This document shows, piece by piece, positions 32,825-42,626 of a stretch of 64,000 bases of DNA (positions are counted from its first letter, which is position 1; the number at the start of each line of letters is the position of its first letter). The stretch is from Chitinophaga jiangningensis (GTDB lineage Bacteria; Bacteroidota; Bacteroidia; Chitinophagales; Chitinophagaceae): assembly GCF_900142605.1 (NCBI RefSeq), contig NZ_FRBL01000007.1, positions 248,001 to 312,000 of the forward strand, in the 5' to 3' direction. Below the pieces are notes generated by a model. That model ran no database searches and was not told the DNA's origin. It worked only from the letters and a program-made list of their open reading frames with translations. The position numbers and the translations under genes were made by a program.

Positions 32825-34552
32825 ATGAAAATTCTGCCATTTCTCTTGCTGATAGCCTGGAGCCTTATCTCATGTGCTCAGGATGGAAAACTTATTCTTG
32901 TCAATAGTGGGAAAACGGCTTATCGTATTGTGGTACCAGCCAGGGGCACAGCGGTTGAAACACATGCAGCCAATGAGATACAACATTATCTTGAAAAAAT
33001 ATCAGGAACGAGTATCCCCATTGTCAAGGATATTACACCCGCTATTCCAACGGAAATATGTATTGGCAAAACAAATAGGGGATCAAGTAGTATTGCAGAC
33101 CCAGATGGGTTGAGTATAGAAACAAAAGGGAACTCCATCTTGATTTCAGGTGGAAACAGAAAGGGAACATTATATGGTGTATATGTCTTCCTGGAAACCT
33201 TTTTTAATTGCCATTATCTTGCAAAGGGGGTAGAGGTTATTCCTACCAACAAAGTGTTGGCAGTACCTGCTTTAATTAATGTACAACAAAATCCAGCTAT
33301 TAGTTTCAGATCACCATTATTCTATTTTTCTGAGAAAGATACTTTAATGCGTAAGTTTGCAGACTGGAATAAGATTCAGTATGTATACGAATTCAGGGGG
33401 TCGCTGGCACATACGTTTGAAGTATTGTTACCTCCAGCAAAGTATTTCAAGCAACATCCAGAATACTACGCCCTGGTGGACGGTGTTCGTAAGCCCACAC
33501 AACCATGCTTGAGCCAACCTGAGGTATTTAATATCATGTTGACTAATCTGAAAGCTGATATGGCTAAAAACCAAAATTTCAAAAATTGGTCGATCAGCCA
33601 AAATGATAACAGAGATTATTGTCACTGTAATTTGTGTGAACCTAAGCATATCCGGGAAAACAGCTACATGGGCACTTTGTTACCATTTGTTAACCGATTT
33701 GCTGCTGCCTTTCCTAATATGACCATCAGTACACTGGCATATAATCAAAGTATCAATCCACCTGTAACCTTGAAACCAGCGAAAAACGTGGAGATTTTCT
33801 TCTGTGTAACTGAAGTGGATCGTGGCCGTCCCATCAATACCAGCAATGACCAACATGCGGCGGCTTTAAAAAATACAATGGCTGGTTGGAAAAAGCTTGC
33901 TAAAGAAATATTCGTTTGGGATTACCCGATCAATTACTTCCATACGCTTTGTCCATGGCCCAATTATCAAACGCTACAACCAAATATCCAGTTTTTTAAA
34001 GCCAATAATGTGACTGGGCTTTTTGAACAAGGTGTTATCTATCAGAAAGGAGAATTTTCAGAACTACGTGTATATTTACTTTCAAGGTTGATGTGGGATC
34101 CCAATTTGAATTTTAATAAAGTGAGAGATGAATTTCTAACTGGATTCTATGGTCCAGCAAAAGATGACATTGTCAGATATATGGACCTCCTGGTTGCCGA
34201 ATACCAAAAATCAGGAATTGCATTGACGCCTTGGCAACAACCGGATGTTTTCAGAAACAGCTATTTAAGTCAGCAAAACCTGGATAAATACCATAACATT
34301 TTCAGACACGCAGAAACAGTAACAGCCAATAGCCCCTATTATTCCCGCGTAGTACAAGAGCGATTAGCTGTGGATTACGCTGAATTAGAAATGAAAAGAA
34401 CAGCACCCACCAGTGCACTTGCAAGAGGCGTAACAGCCAATAATGATGAGCTGAAACAATTTGTAGCTGATTGCGATAAATTTGGGATTACGTGGCTGGG
34501 TAATGAGGAAAAAAGCGCACGTGATTTTCAGCAGAGCTTTGGCAACAAATAG
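32825..34552 (+). CDS. DUF4838 family lipoprotein, alpha-glucuronidase-like
   Basis: A 575-residue lipoprotein (lipobox LISC, Cys17). Residues about 20-135 resemble the N-terminal domain of GH67 alpha-glucuronidases ('AANEIQHYLEKISG', 'ILISGGNRKGTLYGVYVFLE'). The central part is a DUF4838 TIM-barrel-like domain with 'ISQNDNRDYCHCNLCEP', whose Cys-x-Cys-x2-Cys pattern is usual in DUF4838, and later 'EIFVWDYPINYFH'. The family is common in polysaccharide-degrading Bacteroidota; a glycosidase role is likely but no substrate is proven. It is a single gene between divergent and convergent neighbours. Confidence 0.85.
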   Translation: MKILPFLLLIAWSLISCAQDGKLILVNSGKTAYRIVVPARGTAVETHAANEIQHYLEKISGTSIPIVKDITPAIPTEICIGKTNRGSSSIADPDGLSIETKGNSILISGGNRKGTLYGVYVFLETFFNCHYLAKGVEVIPTNKVLAVPALINVQQNPAISFRSPLFYFSEKDTLMRKFADWNKIQYVYEFRGSLAHTFEVLLPPAKYFKQHPEYYALVDGVRKPTQPCLSQPEVFNIMLTNLKADMAKNQNFKNWSISQNDNRDYCHCNLCEPKHIRENSYMGTLLPFVNRFAAAFPNMTISTLAYNQSINPPVTLKPAKNVEIFFCVTEVDRGRPINTSNDQHAAALKNTMAGWKKLAKEIFVWDYPINYFHTLCPWPNYQTLQPNIQFFKANNVTGLFEQGVIYQKGEFSELRVYLLSRLMWDPNLNFNKVRDEFLTGFYGPAKDDIVRYMDLLVAEYQKSGIALTPWQQPDVFRNSYLSQQNLDKYHNIFRHAETVTANSPYYSRVVQERLAVDYAELEMKRTAPTSALARGVTANNDELKQFVADCDKFGITWLGNEEKSARDFQQSFGNK

Positions 34553-34571
34553 TTACCTCGCTAATATCATT

Positions 34572-34608
34572 GCTGTCAGGGTTTTACAGGAACACCCTGA
34601 CAGCACTA
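34572..34608 (+). terminator. intrinsic terminator after the DUF4838 gene
   Basis: GCTGTCAGGG / CCCTGACAGC is a 10-bp perfect stem followed by ACTATTTT. It lies only 7 bp from the end of the convergent ABC-F gene. Confidence 0.7.
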
Positions 34609-34610
34609 TT

Positions 34611-36515
34611 TTAACCCTCTATCTCACTAAGTTCAAGCCAGCGTATTGATTTTTCATCCAACAATTCTAGGATTTCACCCATTCGCGTGGTGAGAGGTGC
34701 TATTTTTTCAAAGGGCAGGTTACCACAGGACAGCTCATTTTCAATTTCTTTCTTTTCTCCTTCTAACTTTTCAATTGCCTGCTCTAGCATCTCCAATTCT
34801 CTCTTTTCTTTAAATGACATCTTCTTGCCCTTTTCAGGTGCTTGCGTAACTGCTTTGGTACTATCCGGAACAGGTTTTACTTCTTTTTGTGCCTGCGTCT
34901 TTCTCTTTTCTTCCTCTTTCTCCCACTCTCTATACTGCGTATAGTTACCAGGATAATCGCGTATCTGCCCTTGTCCTTCAAAAACAAATAGGTGATCTAC
35001 CAATTTATCCATAAAATAACGGTCGTGGCTTACAATGATTATGCAACCTTGGTACTCCTGCAAGAAGGATTCTAAAATACTAAGGGTGGGGAGATCCAGA
35101 TCGTTCGTAGGCTCATCAAGTACTAAGAAGTTAGGATTACGGAAGAGAATGGAGAGAAGATGTAGGCGGCGCTTTTCTCCTCCACTGAGTTTAGAAATAT
35201 AGGTGTACTGCTTCTCTGCCGGGAACAGGAATAATTCCAGGAATTGAGCAGCGCTTACTTTAGTACCATCTGCGAGTGGGAAGTTTTCTGCAATATTTTT
35301 CACGAATTCGATTACACGTACATCTTCTTTAATCACTAACCCTTCCTGACTGTAATCACCAAAAACTATGGTTTCACCGACGTTGATTTTCCCGGAATCT
35401 GGTTCTTCTTTTCCGAGGAGCATATTGATGAAAGTAGATTTACCTACTCCATTTTTCCCCACTACACCTACACGTTCTCCCTTTTTGAAGGTGTAGTCAA
35501 AGCCTTTGAGAATGGAAAGTTCACCGTAAGATTTATATACTTTTTTAAGTTCCAGAATTTTGCCACCCAGGCGCGTCATTTTCACATTCAGTTCCAATTG
35601 TTGGTCCTGAATACGGGTCGTGGCTTTTGCCTTTACTTCATAAAAATTGTCCTGGCGTGATTTGGATTTCGTAGTACGGGCCTTGGGTTGCTTACGCATC
35701 CACTCCAGCTCTTTACGATATACGTTTCTCGCTTTTTCTACAGAAGCTTTATCACTTTCCTCACGAGCGGCTTTCTTCTCCAGATAATTTTCGTAATCTC
35801 CCTTATAGATAAAAAGTTGTTCTTGATCTAGTTCCATTACTTCGTTGCACACACTATCGAGGAAGTACCTGTCGTGCGTAACAAGCAGCAATGTCACTCT
35901 TTCCTGATCCAGGTAATTTTCCAACCATTCGATCATGGAAACATCCAGGTGGTTGGTTGGCTCATCCATGATCAGCAACACATGTTTATGCTCAAAACCA
36001 ATATCTATCAGCACTTTTGCCAGGGCCACACGTTTTTGCTGGCCACCAGAAAGGCTGCCGATTGGTTGATCCAGGCGGTGGATATTCAGTTTACCCAATA
36101 TTTGTTTCACTTTGGAATCAAAATGCCAGGCGTTGAGTTCATCCATTTTGGTAATGGCAGCTGCCAGTGCTTCATGGTCTGGCTCTGGGGCTTCCTCATC
36201 AGTCAGGGCTTCGTATTCCTTTATCGCATTTAAGATAGGGTTGCTATGATCAAAGATATTTTCTAATACGTTTTTAGAGAGGTCAAAGTCGGCCTGCTGC
36301 TCCAGCATTACCACATTTACGTCTTTATGTATCCAAACCTTGCCTTCATCCGGAGATTCTTTGCCGAGAATAATCTTCAGTAGGGTTGATTTTCCGGAGC
36401 CATTAAGGGCTACCAGGGCGATTTTATCACCTTCTTCTATATGGAATGAAATATCTCGGAAAAGCGGTTTGGTTCCGTACGATTTAGTGAGTCCTTCTAC
36501 TGTAACGTAATGCAT
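34611..36515 (-). CDS. ABC-F family ATPase (Uup-like)
   Basis: A soluble protein of 634 residues with two ABC domains and no membrane segment. The first Walker A is ALNGSGKST (about residues 36-44; Ala replaces the first Gly, a variant common in Bacteroidota) with signature LSGGQQKR; the second has GKNGVGKST and LSGGEKRR. Both Walker B ends are followed by DEPTN-type D-loops. The C-terminal 80 residues form a charged coiled coil, as in Uup. ABC-F proteins act on the ribosome (translation rescue or antibiotic protection) and Uup also in DNA metabolism; the exact role here cannot be read. Confidence 0.92.
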   Translation of the reverse strand: MHYVTVEGLTKSYGTKPLFRDISFHIEEGDKIALVALNGSGKSTLLKIILGKESPDEGKVWIHKDVNVVMLEQQADFDLSKNVLENIFDHSNPILNAIKEYEALTDEEAPEPDHEALAAAITKMDELNAWHFDSKVKQILGKLNIHRLDQPIGSLSGGQQKRVALAKVLIDIGFEHKHVLLIMDEPTNHLDVSMIEWLENYLDQERVTLLLVTHDRYFLDSVCNEVMELDQEQLFIYKGDYENYLEKKAAREESDKASVEKARNVYRKELEWMRKQPKARTTKSKSRQDNFYEVKAKATTRIQDQQLELNVKMTRLGGKILELKKVYKSYGELSILKGFDYTFKKGERVGVVGKNGVGKSTFINMLLGKEEPDSGKINVGETIVFGDYSQEGLVIKEDVRVIEFVKNIAENFPLADGTKVSAAQFLELFLFPAEKQYTYISKLSGGEKRRLHLLSILFRNPNFLVLDEPTNDLDLPTLSILESFLQEYQGCIIIVSHDRYFMDKLVDHLFVFEGQGQIRDYPGNYTQYREWEKEEEKRKTQAQKEVKPVPDSTKAVTQAPEKGKKMSFKEKRELEMLEQAIEKLEGEKKEIENELSCGNLPFEKIAPLTTRMGEILELLDEKSIRWLELSEIEG

Positions 36516-36715
36516 AGGGCGAAGTTAAAGCATAATTTCAATTATCTATTTAACAGAAGTGGCAGAAATCATGCTTAGACCTACTATCTTAATTTTTCGC
36601 ATATTAAAATACATTAATACGAAACCTATCCTAGCAGACATCTACCTAATTTTCAATTAAATCTTGGCAGTCGCGTTTGGGTCATTACCTGGTATTTTTG
36701 CCCTCTCTATACTTG

Positions 36716-36795
36716 AGCGCTCAAAGAGGGCGTCTCCTATGTTTGTAAGAGCTAGTGGAACATCCTTTTTGAGCGCTGGGTAACGATTGTTACCC
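36716..36795. repeat. inverted repeats between the Wzi-like and ABC-F genes
   Basis: AGCGCTCAAA (36716-36725) pairs with TTTGAGCGCT (36768-36777), a 10-bp perfect inverted repeat with 42 bases between. Next to it GGGTAAC / GTTACCC (36778-36795) forms a tight hairpin 8 bp before the stop of the minus-strand Wzi-like gene, so it may end that transcript. The rest of the 288-bp gap is AT-rich and should carry the ABC-F promoter. Confidence 0.5.
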
Positions 36796-36803
36796 GTCGT
36801 CTC

Positions 36804-38390
36804 TTAAAAATCATAATAGAATTGCCTGAAGGTACTTCTCAGACCAATATTAAATATCAGATCAGTATTTTTACCAGCATCGTTGTTCACTCTTCTGGCA
36901 GCCAGTGAGGTTTCTATCCGCAGGTTATATTTGGGATTGAGTACATAGGCAATGGTACCTTGGGCATAAAGCATATTGGTACGCTCGCCCTGACCAATAT
37001 AAACGCCATAGTCTTTTACCCTGGTCGTATATGGTTTGGAGATATCATGGCCGTAGTTTGCCGCTTCATCCGGATCATCCCCATACATTGCGTACATTAA
37101 TTCTCCTCTGCCATACCAACGTTTATACCTATATGTAGCTATACCCAATACTTCTTGAAAGTTGGCTCCAAGTGGGTGCGCTAATGACTGGTTATAATGT
37201 TCGTAATTTATTAAGGTACTTTTGTAGCTATAGGTGTATGGCCTTACTGCATTATATTCTCCTTGAAGGTCTAAATTCTTCACGTTGGCCAGATCGAAAG
37301 TACGGAAGCCAAGCTGCCAGCTCTGTTTGTTTGCCCACCAGCCATTTCCTTTCAGGACTTCCTTCACTTTTAATTCATCAAAAAGTAATTGACCGTAAAG
37401 CGTTGTTTTAGGAAAGAGTTTGAATTTAGCATTGGCACCCACCAGTGCGTTATCGGATGACCCTTCAGAGAACTCAGCAGAACGCAGGAATATGATGGGG
37501 TTCATGTAGCTCCAGTCGAAACCACGTTTGCGTCCGGAAGAATCAGCATCAGGCCATATTACAGCGTCAAAGAGGCCAATAGTTAATTTCTTACTAACAT
37601 TCCAATCCAGGAAATGAAATACCCCCCATTTCTTGTAGTAGCCTAAATCATCGTAGGCGCTGGCAAACGTCTTACTGTGTTTATCCATAAACTGGGCCCA
37701 CATGGCGGTATACTGTACGCTTCCAAGCGCACCTGTAAGCTTCAGGTAGGGATAACTGAATGTTATGTCAGACAACAGCAGGGATCTGTATCCGTCGCCA
37801 ATAAAGTTTTGACCATATCCGGCCGTTACATTCAGGTATTTGTTTGGTGTATAGGACAATAATGCATTAGCATAGTTAAAATCAAATGCCTTGCCTTCGC
37901 TATAGTCCTTGATGCCACCTTGACCAGGAACGATATCGTTTTTCCGGATGTATTGATCCAGGTAATAAGGGAACTTTCCCTGGTTTTCGAAAAAGGACGA
38001 TTCAAAATAGAATTTGGTGCCAATGTTTCCCTGAATGATGGCGCCACGGGTGTTTATCCAGGTGGTGCGACTACCATCTCTTGATTTACCCACCTGAAAA
38101 TCCGGCAAGAAATCAATAAATACGTTATAGTCTTGATGACGGTATTCTAATAGATGTTCTTGAAATAATTTCCGGTGAAACCAGCTACGTTTAGTGGTAT
38201 CCGTTACGGTATACATAGCACTGGTATCGACGTGTAGAATAGGCTTGAATGCAGTATGATGATTGGCCGCATCTATATACAATTCCCGGATGTTCTGCGG
38301 GTTGTAGGGCAGTGTCACTGGCAGCTTCTCCTGAGCAAATATGCCACTGGCAAGCAGTATGAGTGCCCCCGTTGTAACGAGATATTTCAT
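36804..38390 (-). CDS. Wzi-like capsule assembly outer-membrane protein (RemB-like)
   Basis: A 528-residue outer-membrane beta-barrel protein. The ATG at 38390 gives a good signal peptide (MKYLVTTGALILLASGIFAQ); an upstream GTG is less likely. The sequence is rich in alternating amphipathic strands and ends with Phe (RQFYYDF), as barrels do. Segments such as 'SYTPNKYLNVTAGYGQNFIGDGYRSL' and 'MNPIIFLRSAEFSEGSSDNAL' (two blocks) are typical of Bacteroidota Wzi/RemB-type proteins that anchor capsular polysaccharide or aid gliding. It lies 207 bp downstream of fcl at the end of the polysaccharide cluster, which supports a role in surface attachment of the polymer. Confidence 0.75.
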   Translation of the reverse strand: MKYLVTTGALILLASGIFAQEKLPVTLPYNPQNIRELYIDAANHHTAFKPILHVDTSAMYTVTDTTKRSWFHRKLFQEHLLEYRHQDYNVFIDFLPDFQVGKSRDGSRTTWINTRGAIIQGNIGTKFYFESSFFENQGKFPYYLDQYIRKNDIVPGQGGIKDYSEGKAFDFNYANALLSYTPNKYLNVTAGYGQNFIGDGYRSLLLSDITFSYPYLKLTGALGSVQYTAMWAQFMDKHSKTFASAYDDLGYYKKWGVFHFLDWNVSKKLTIGLFDAVIWPDADSSGRKRGFDWSYMNPIIFLRSAEFSEGSSDNALVGANAKFKLFPKTTLYGQLLFDELKVKEVLKGNGWWANKQSWQLGFRTFDLANVKNLDLQGEYNAVRPYTYSYKSTLINYEHYNQSLAHPLGANFQEVLGIATYRYKRWYGRGELMYAMYGDDPDEAANYGHDISKPYTTRVKDYGVYIGQGERTNMLYAQGTIAYVLNPKYNLRIETSLAARRVNNDAGKNTDLIFNIGLRSTFRQFYYDF

Positions 38391-38553
38391 TAAATATATT
38401 TTGTAATCAAAAGATTGGTTTCCCGGACCTGGTAATACAGACACTACACTTTGGACATTACTGCATCAATATGACCATAGGATACAGTTTTCACTTATCA
38501 ACAAAGATAGTGTTTTCGAAAAGAAGTGATGACAGTTTAGGGGTATTTAATTC

Positions 38554-38583
38554 AGCCAGCAATCCTGTTCTGGACTGCTGGCT
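38554..38583 (-). terminator. hairpin after fcl
   Basis: AGCCAGCA / TGCTGGCT is an 8-bp perfect stem beginning 15 bp beyond the fcl stop on the minus strand. The T-run is poor, so it may only partly end the polysaccharide operon before the Wzi-like gene. Confidence 0.5.
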
Positions 38584-38597
38584 AACGGAAGCAACAA

Positions 38598-39527
38598 TTA
38601 CTTCCAATTATTTTTGACCTCATTATAAACCTGTGTTACTCCGTCTTTCAGGCCAATATTTGCCTTCCAGCCCAAGCGTTCCAGTTTGGATATGTCCATG
38701 AGCTTCCTTGGGGTTCCATCAGGTTTGGTGGTATCGAATACCAGGTTACCTGTATATCCAATCACCTCCTGAACGAGCTTCGCTAATTCTGCGATGGAGA
38801 TATCTTCTCCTACACCGATATTGATAAGCCCCGACTCATCATAATTTTGCATCAGAAACACACATGCGTCCGCCATATCATCTGCGTGCAAGAATTCACG
38901 ACGCGGTGTTCCGGTGCCCCAGATAGTAACTTCGGGCGTACCATGAAGTTTTGCCTCGTGCATTTTACGAATCATTGCAGGCAGCACATGCGAATTTTGC
39001 AGGTCGTAATTATCATTCTGGCCATAGAGGTTAGTGGGCATCACAGATATGTAATTACAGCCGTATTGAGCCCTGTAAGCATCACACATTTCTATGCCCG
39101 CTATTTTGGCAATCGCATAAGGTTCGTTAGTGGGCTCTAAAGGACCTGTAAGCAAATACTCTTCTTTCATTGGCTGTGGGGCCAATTTAGGATAGATGCA
39201 GGATGATCCGAGGAACATGAGTTTCTTTACGTTATTCAGATAGGCATGATGAATAACATTATTTTGAATCATGAGATTCTCGTAAATGAACTGTCCTCTG
39301 TAAGTATTATTGGCAATGATCCCTCCTACTTTGGCTGCTGCAAGGAATACATAGTCGGGCTGCTCCTTGGAGAAGAACTCCGCCACAGCAGCCTGCTCAC
39401 GGAGATCCAACTCAGCAGAGGTTCGATACACAATGTTGCTGAATCCAGCTTTTTGTAACTGCCGTACAATTGCAGAACCAACCATGCCGCGATGTCCGGC
39501 TACATATATTTTATCTTTGACCTGCAT
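38598..39527 (-). CDS. fcl: GDP-L-fucose synthase
   Basis: A 309-residue extended SDR enzyme that epimerises and reduces GDP-4-keto-6-deoxymannose to GDP-L-fucose using NADPH. The nucleotide motif GHRGMVGSAIVRQL (residues 11-24), the family segment 'FLGSSCIYPKLAPQPMKEEYLLTGPLEPTNE' (in two parts) and the catalytic YAIAK are all present. The length fits. It lies 2 bp behind gmd, so the two steps of GDP-fucose synthesis are coupled. It is the last gene before the Wzi-like gene and shows that the cluster's polymer contains L-fucose or a derivative. Confidence 0.96.
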   Translation of the reverse strand: MQVKDKIYVAGHRGMVGSAIVRQLQKAGFSNIVYRTSAELDLREQAAVAEFFSKEQPDYVFLAAAKVGGIIANNTYRGQFIYENLMIQNNVIHHAYLNNVKKLMFLGSSCIYPKLAPQPMKEEYLLTGPLEPTNEPYAIAKIAGIEMCDAYRAQYGCNYISVMPTNLYGQNDNYDLQNSHVLPAMIRKMHEAKLHGTPEVTIWGTGTPRREFLHADDMADACVFLMQNYDESGLINIGVGEDISIAELAKLVQEVIGYTGNLVFDTTKPDGTPRKLMDISKLERLGWKANIGLKDGVTQVYNEVKNNWK

Positions 39528-39529
39528 TG

Positions 39530-40645
39530 TTATTCAAGTTCTTTCAGAATGTTAAATCCGTGATCACTTAATAATTTCTCCTTCCGGAAAAGTTGGACAT
39601 CAGCAGATACCATTTCTTTAACAAGAGCCGGCAGATCATAAGTTGGTTCCCATCCGAGTACTTCCCGTGCTTTTGTAGGATCCCCGATGAGGAGGTCAAC
39701 CTCCGTTGGGCGGAAGTATCGCGGATCCACGGCTAACACTTCCTGTTCAGGCACAAAAAATCCACTGCTGCTATCAGACACGGATTTTATATATCCTTTT
39801 TCATCAATTCCTTTGCCCCTAAACTCGATTTCAGCACCTACTTCCGCAAATGCCATTCTTACAAAATCTCTTACAGTGGTGGTTTTACCAGTCGCAATAA
39901 CAAAGTCCTCCGGCTTCTCCTGTTGCAAAATTAACCACATCGCATACACGTAATCCTTCGCATGTCCCCAGTCTCTTTTTGCATCCAGATTACCCATGTA
40001 AAGTTTTTCCTGCATACCAAGTGAAATTTTGGCAACAGCTCTTGTTATCTTTCTTGTAACAAACGTCTCTCCACGGAGCGGGCTTTCATGATTAAAAAGT
40101 ATTCCATTGCAGGCGAACATGTTGTAGGCCTCTCTGTAATTAACTGTAATCCAGAAAGCATACATCTTAGCGATTGCATAAGGGGACCGGGGATAGAAGG
40201 GTGTCTTTTCTGACTGTGGCACCTCCTGTACAAGCCCATATAACTCCGAAGTGGAAGCCTGATAAATCTTTGTTTTATCAGTTAAGCCTAAAAGCCGGAT
40301 TGCTTCTAACAAACGAAGTGTACCTACTCCATCTACATCAGCTGTGTATTCAGGTGCATCAAAGCTGACCTGTACATGGCTCATAGCCCCAAGATTATAA
40401 ATCTCATCAGGCTGTACTTCCTGAATGATACGTATCAGATTTGTACTATCAGAGAGGTCACCGTAGTGGAGTTTAAATCGCATTCCGGATTCATGAGGAT
40501 CCTGGTATAAATGATCAATACGATCTGTATTGAAAAGGGAGGATCTCCGTTTGATACCGTGTACGAAATAACCTTTCTCCAGCAATAGATCGGCTAAATA
40601 AGCGCCATCCTGACCTGTAATACCGGTTATTAAAGCACGCTTCAT
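39530..40645 (-). CDS. gmd: GDP-mannose 4,6-dehydratase
   Basis: A 371-residue SDR enzyme converting GDP-mannose to GDP-4-keto-6-deoxymannose. Visible are the NADP motif GITGQDGAYLADLLLEKGY (residues 8-26), 'KRRSSLFNTDRIDHLY' and the catalytic YAIAKMYAFW with the upstream Ser/Thr region 'YQASTSELYG'. The length is normal for Gmd. It precedes fcl by 2 bp in transcription and follows glf by 67 bp, the largest gap in the lower half of the cluster, where an internal promoter could lie. Confidence 0.97.
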   Translation of the reverse strand: MKRALITGITGQDGAYLADLLLEKGYFVHGIKRRSSLFNTDRIDHLYQDPHESGMRFKLHYGDLSDSTNLIRIIQEVQPDEIYNLGAMSHVQVSFDAPEYTADVDGVGTLRLLEAIRLLGLTDKTKIYQASTSELYGLVQEVPQSEKTPFYPRSPYAIAKMYAFWITVNYREAYNMFACNGILFNHESPLRGETFVTRKITRAVAKISLGMQEKLYMGNLDAKRDWGHAKDYVYAMWLILQQEKPEDFVIATGKTTTVRDFVRMAFAEVGAEIEFRGKGIDEKGYIKSVSDSSSGFFVPEQEVLAVDPRYFRPTEVDLLIGDPTKAREVLGWEPTYDLPALVKEMVSADVQLFRKEKLLSDHGFNILKELE

Positions 40646-40712
40646 CTAATTATTTTTGAATTTATAAAGTTTTAAATGAAAAATTATCCGGCCTAACTAT
40701 GCTAAACTAAGA

Positions 40713-41828
40713 TTATTCAGCCTGTTTCAGTTCAGTTCTTACTTTCTTTAATGCATGTGCTATCACATGGTGCATGTCATAGTACTTATATTCAGCCAAA
40801 CGCCCGCCAAAAATAACATTTGTTTCCTGAGCTGCTTTATCTTTATAAAGCAGGTAAACTTCTGAATTCCTTGTATCATTTATGGGGTAGTATGGTTCTT
40901 CCTGATCAGTCCACTCATTGGGATATTCCCGAGTGATGATGGTATCATGCTGTGTACCGAATTCAAAGTGTTTGTGCTCAATGATTCGGGTAAACGGCGT
41001 TTCGCTGTCCGTATAATTCACTACAGCATTACCTTGATAGTTCGGAGTATCCAGATGCTCATGCTCAAATTTAAGACTTCTATACTCCAATTTGCCATGG
41101 CAATAATCAAAATACTGATCAATCATACCGGTATACACCACTTTTTCTGCCATACCAGTAAAATAATCTTTACGCTGAAAGAAGTCTGTATTTAGCAATA
41201 CCTCTGTACCTTCCAGCATTTTATCGATAATTACGTTGTACCCACCTACAGGAATACCCTGGTATTTATCGTCAAAGTAGTTATTATCAAAAGTGAATCG
41301 CAGCGGCAATCGCTTAATGATAAACGCGGGCAAATCCTTCGCAGAACGTCCCCATTGCTTTTCAGTATAACCCTTAATGAGTTTATTATATATATCTTCT
41401 CCAACCAACGACAAAGCCTGTTCTTCCAAGTTAGCCGGGTTCAGCACTGCATGTTGCCCTACTTGCTCATTTATTTTCTTCTTCGCTTCTTCAGGTGTTT
41501 TAACTTTCCACAATTGATAGAAAGTATTCATGTTAAACGGAAGATTATACATTTCTCCATAGTAGTTGGCTACCGGAGAGTTAGTATACCTGTTGAACTC
41601 TGCAAACTGGTTAACATATTCCCATATTTCTTTGTTGCTGGTGTGGAAAATATGTGCGCCATATTTGTGAACATTAATTCCATTTACATTTTCGCAATAA
41701 ATGTTTCCTCCTTTATGGTCACGCTTGTCTATCACCAAGCATTTCTTTCCTGCTTTGGTTGCTTCATGTGCAAATACGGAACCAAAAAGGCCGGCACCAA
41801 CTATGAGATAATCGTATTTTTTTTCCAT
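40713..41828 (-). CDS. glf: UDP-galactopyranose mutase
   Basis: A 371-residue FAD enzyme that converts UDP-galactopyranose to UDP-galactofuranose. The ATG at 41828 directly precedes 'KKYDYLIVGAGLFGSVFAHE' with the FAD-binding GxGxxG. Other signatures are 'HKYGAHIFHTSNKEIWEYV', 'YTEKQWGRSAKDLP' and 'IIDKMLEG'. The C-terminal 'VIFGGRLAEYKYYDMH' holds the conserved Arg of the active site. Its start overlaps the stop of the upstream GT2 gene by one base (TAATG). Galactofuranose is therefore a likely component of the polymer. Confidence 0.96.
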   Translation of the reverse strand: MEKKYDYLIVGAGLFGSVFAHEATKAGKKCLVIDKRDHKGGNIYCENVNGINVHKYGAHIFHTSNKEIWEYVNQFAEFNRYTNSPVANYYGEMYNLPFNMNTFYQLWKVKTPEEAKKKINEQVGQHAVLNPANLEEQALSLVGEDIYNKLIKGYTEKQWGRSAKDLPAFIIKRLPLRFTFDNNYFDDKYQGIPVGGYNVIIDKMLEGTEVLLNTDFFQRKDYFTGMAEKVVYTGMIDQYFDYCHGKLEYRSLKFEHEHLDTPNYQGNAVVNYTDSETPFTRIIEHKHFEFGTQHDTIITREYPNEWTDQEEPYYPINDTRNSEVYLLYKDKAAQETNVIFGGRLAEYKYYDMHHVIAHALKKVRTELKQAE

Positions 41829-42589
41829 TACTTCGTATAATATTTTTTGTATCCAAAATATGCCCAATGGCACAGGTAATAAACACTCCTGATCCAGCCC
41901 AGTTTTTCCACTTTAAGATATACAAGAAACTGTGGTTTAATCACTTTCTTCTTATTGCCGGTAACACTTGAACTCATCACCCTGTAACTGGCTATCACAT
42001 TAGGATTACCGTATGCTACTTTGGTTTTCTTTATTATTTCGAGCCAGTATACATAGTCATCCCTCAGACTTCTGAGATCTTCCCTCAAATATATTTTCCC
42101 AAATCCTGTGGTATCGTACAGCCCTGTCAGACAAGAAATAGAACAGGTCTTGAGCAAACTTTTATAGGTAACTTTTTCAGGAACAATGAATGGACGGTGA
42201 ATCTCTTCAGATTGTTCATTTATGAGCCTGTGAGAAGAATAAACAAGTGCTGAATTTTTATCTTTCATCAGTTGAATCTGACTATCCAGGAAATTGCTAT
42301 CCCAGAGATCATCGGCATCCAATAATGCAATGTATTGTCCGTTTGCACGGCGGATACCGTTATTCCTCGCTGCCGCTGAACCACCGTTTGCCTGCGCAAA
42401 ATAAGAAATTCTAGTGTCCTGCTCCACATACTTCCTGATCACTTCTACGCTATTATCCTTAGATCCATCATCAATGATGATCATTTCCCACTCCGGATAA
42501 GTTTGAGCCAACACAGAATCGATTGTTTGTGATATGAATCTTTCTGCATTATAAACAGGTGTAATTATAGATACGAGTCCTTTTTTCAT
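41828..42589 (-). CDS. family 2 glycosyltransferase
   Basis: A 253-residue GT-A fold transferase. 'VSIITPVYNAERFISQTIDS' starts the nucleotide-sugar binding fold, 'IIIDDGSKDNS' follows and 'YIALLDADDLW' carries the metal-binding DxD near residue 96. No membrane helix is visible, so it acts on the cytosolic face on lipid-linked sugars. The acceptor and donor cannot be read from sequence. It is coupled to glf by a one-base overlap, which makes it one of the candidates for the galactofuranosyl transfer. Confidence 0.9.
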   Translation of the reverse strand: MKKGLVSIITPVYNAERFISQTIDSVLAQTYPEWEMIIIDDGSKDNSVEVIRKYVEQDTRISYFAQANGGSAAARNNGIRRANGQYIALLDADDLWDSNFLDSQIQLMKDKNSALVYSSHRLINEQSEEIHRPFIVPEKVTYKSLLKTCSISCLTGLYDTTGFGKIYLREDLRSLRDDYVYWLEIIKKTKVAYGNPNVIASYRVMSSSVTGNKKKVIKPQFLVYLKVEKLGWIRSVYYLCHWAYFGYKKYYTK

Positions 42590-42626
42590 AGTTGTACTAA
42601 GTTAGTATAGATTAGCTGCAAACCGT

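Noticed and set aside
36716..36795. Attachment site or transposon end
   Set aside because: The inverted repeats are short and no integrase or transposase is nearby; they fit transcript-end hairpins better.
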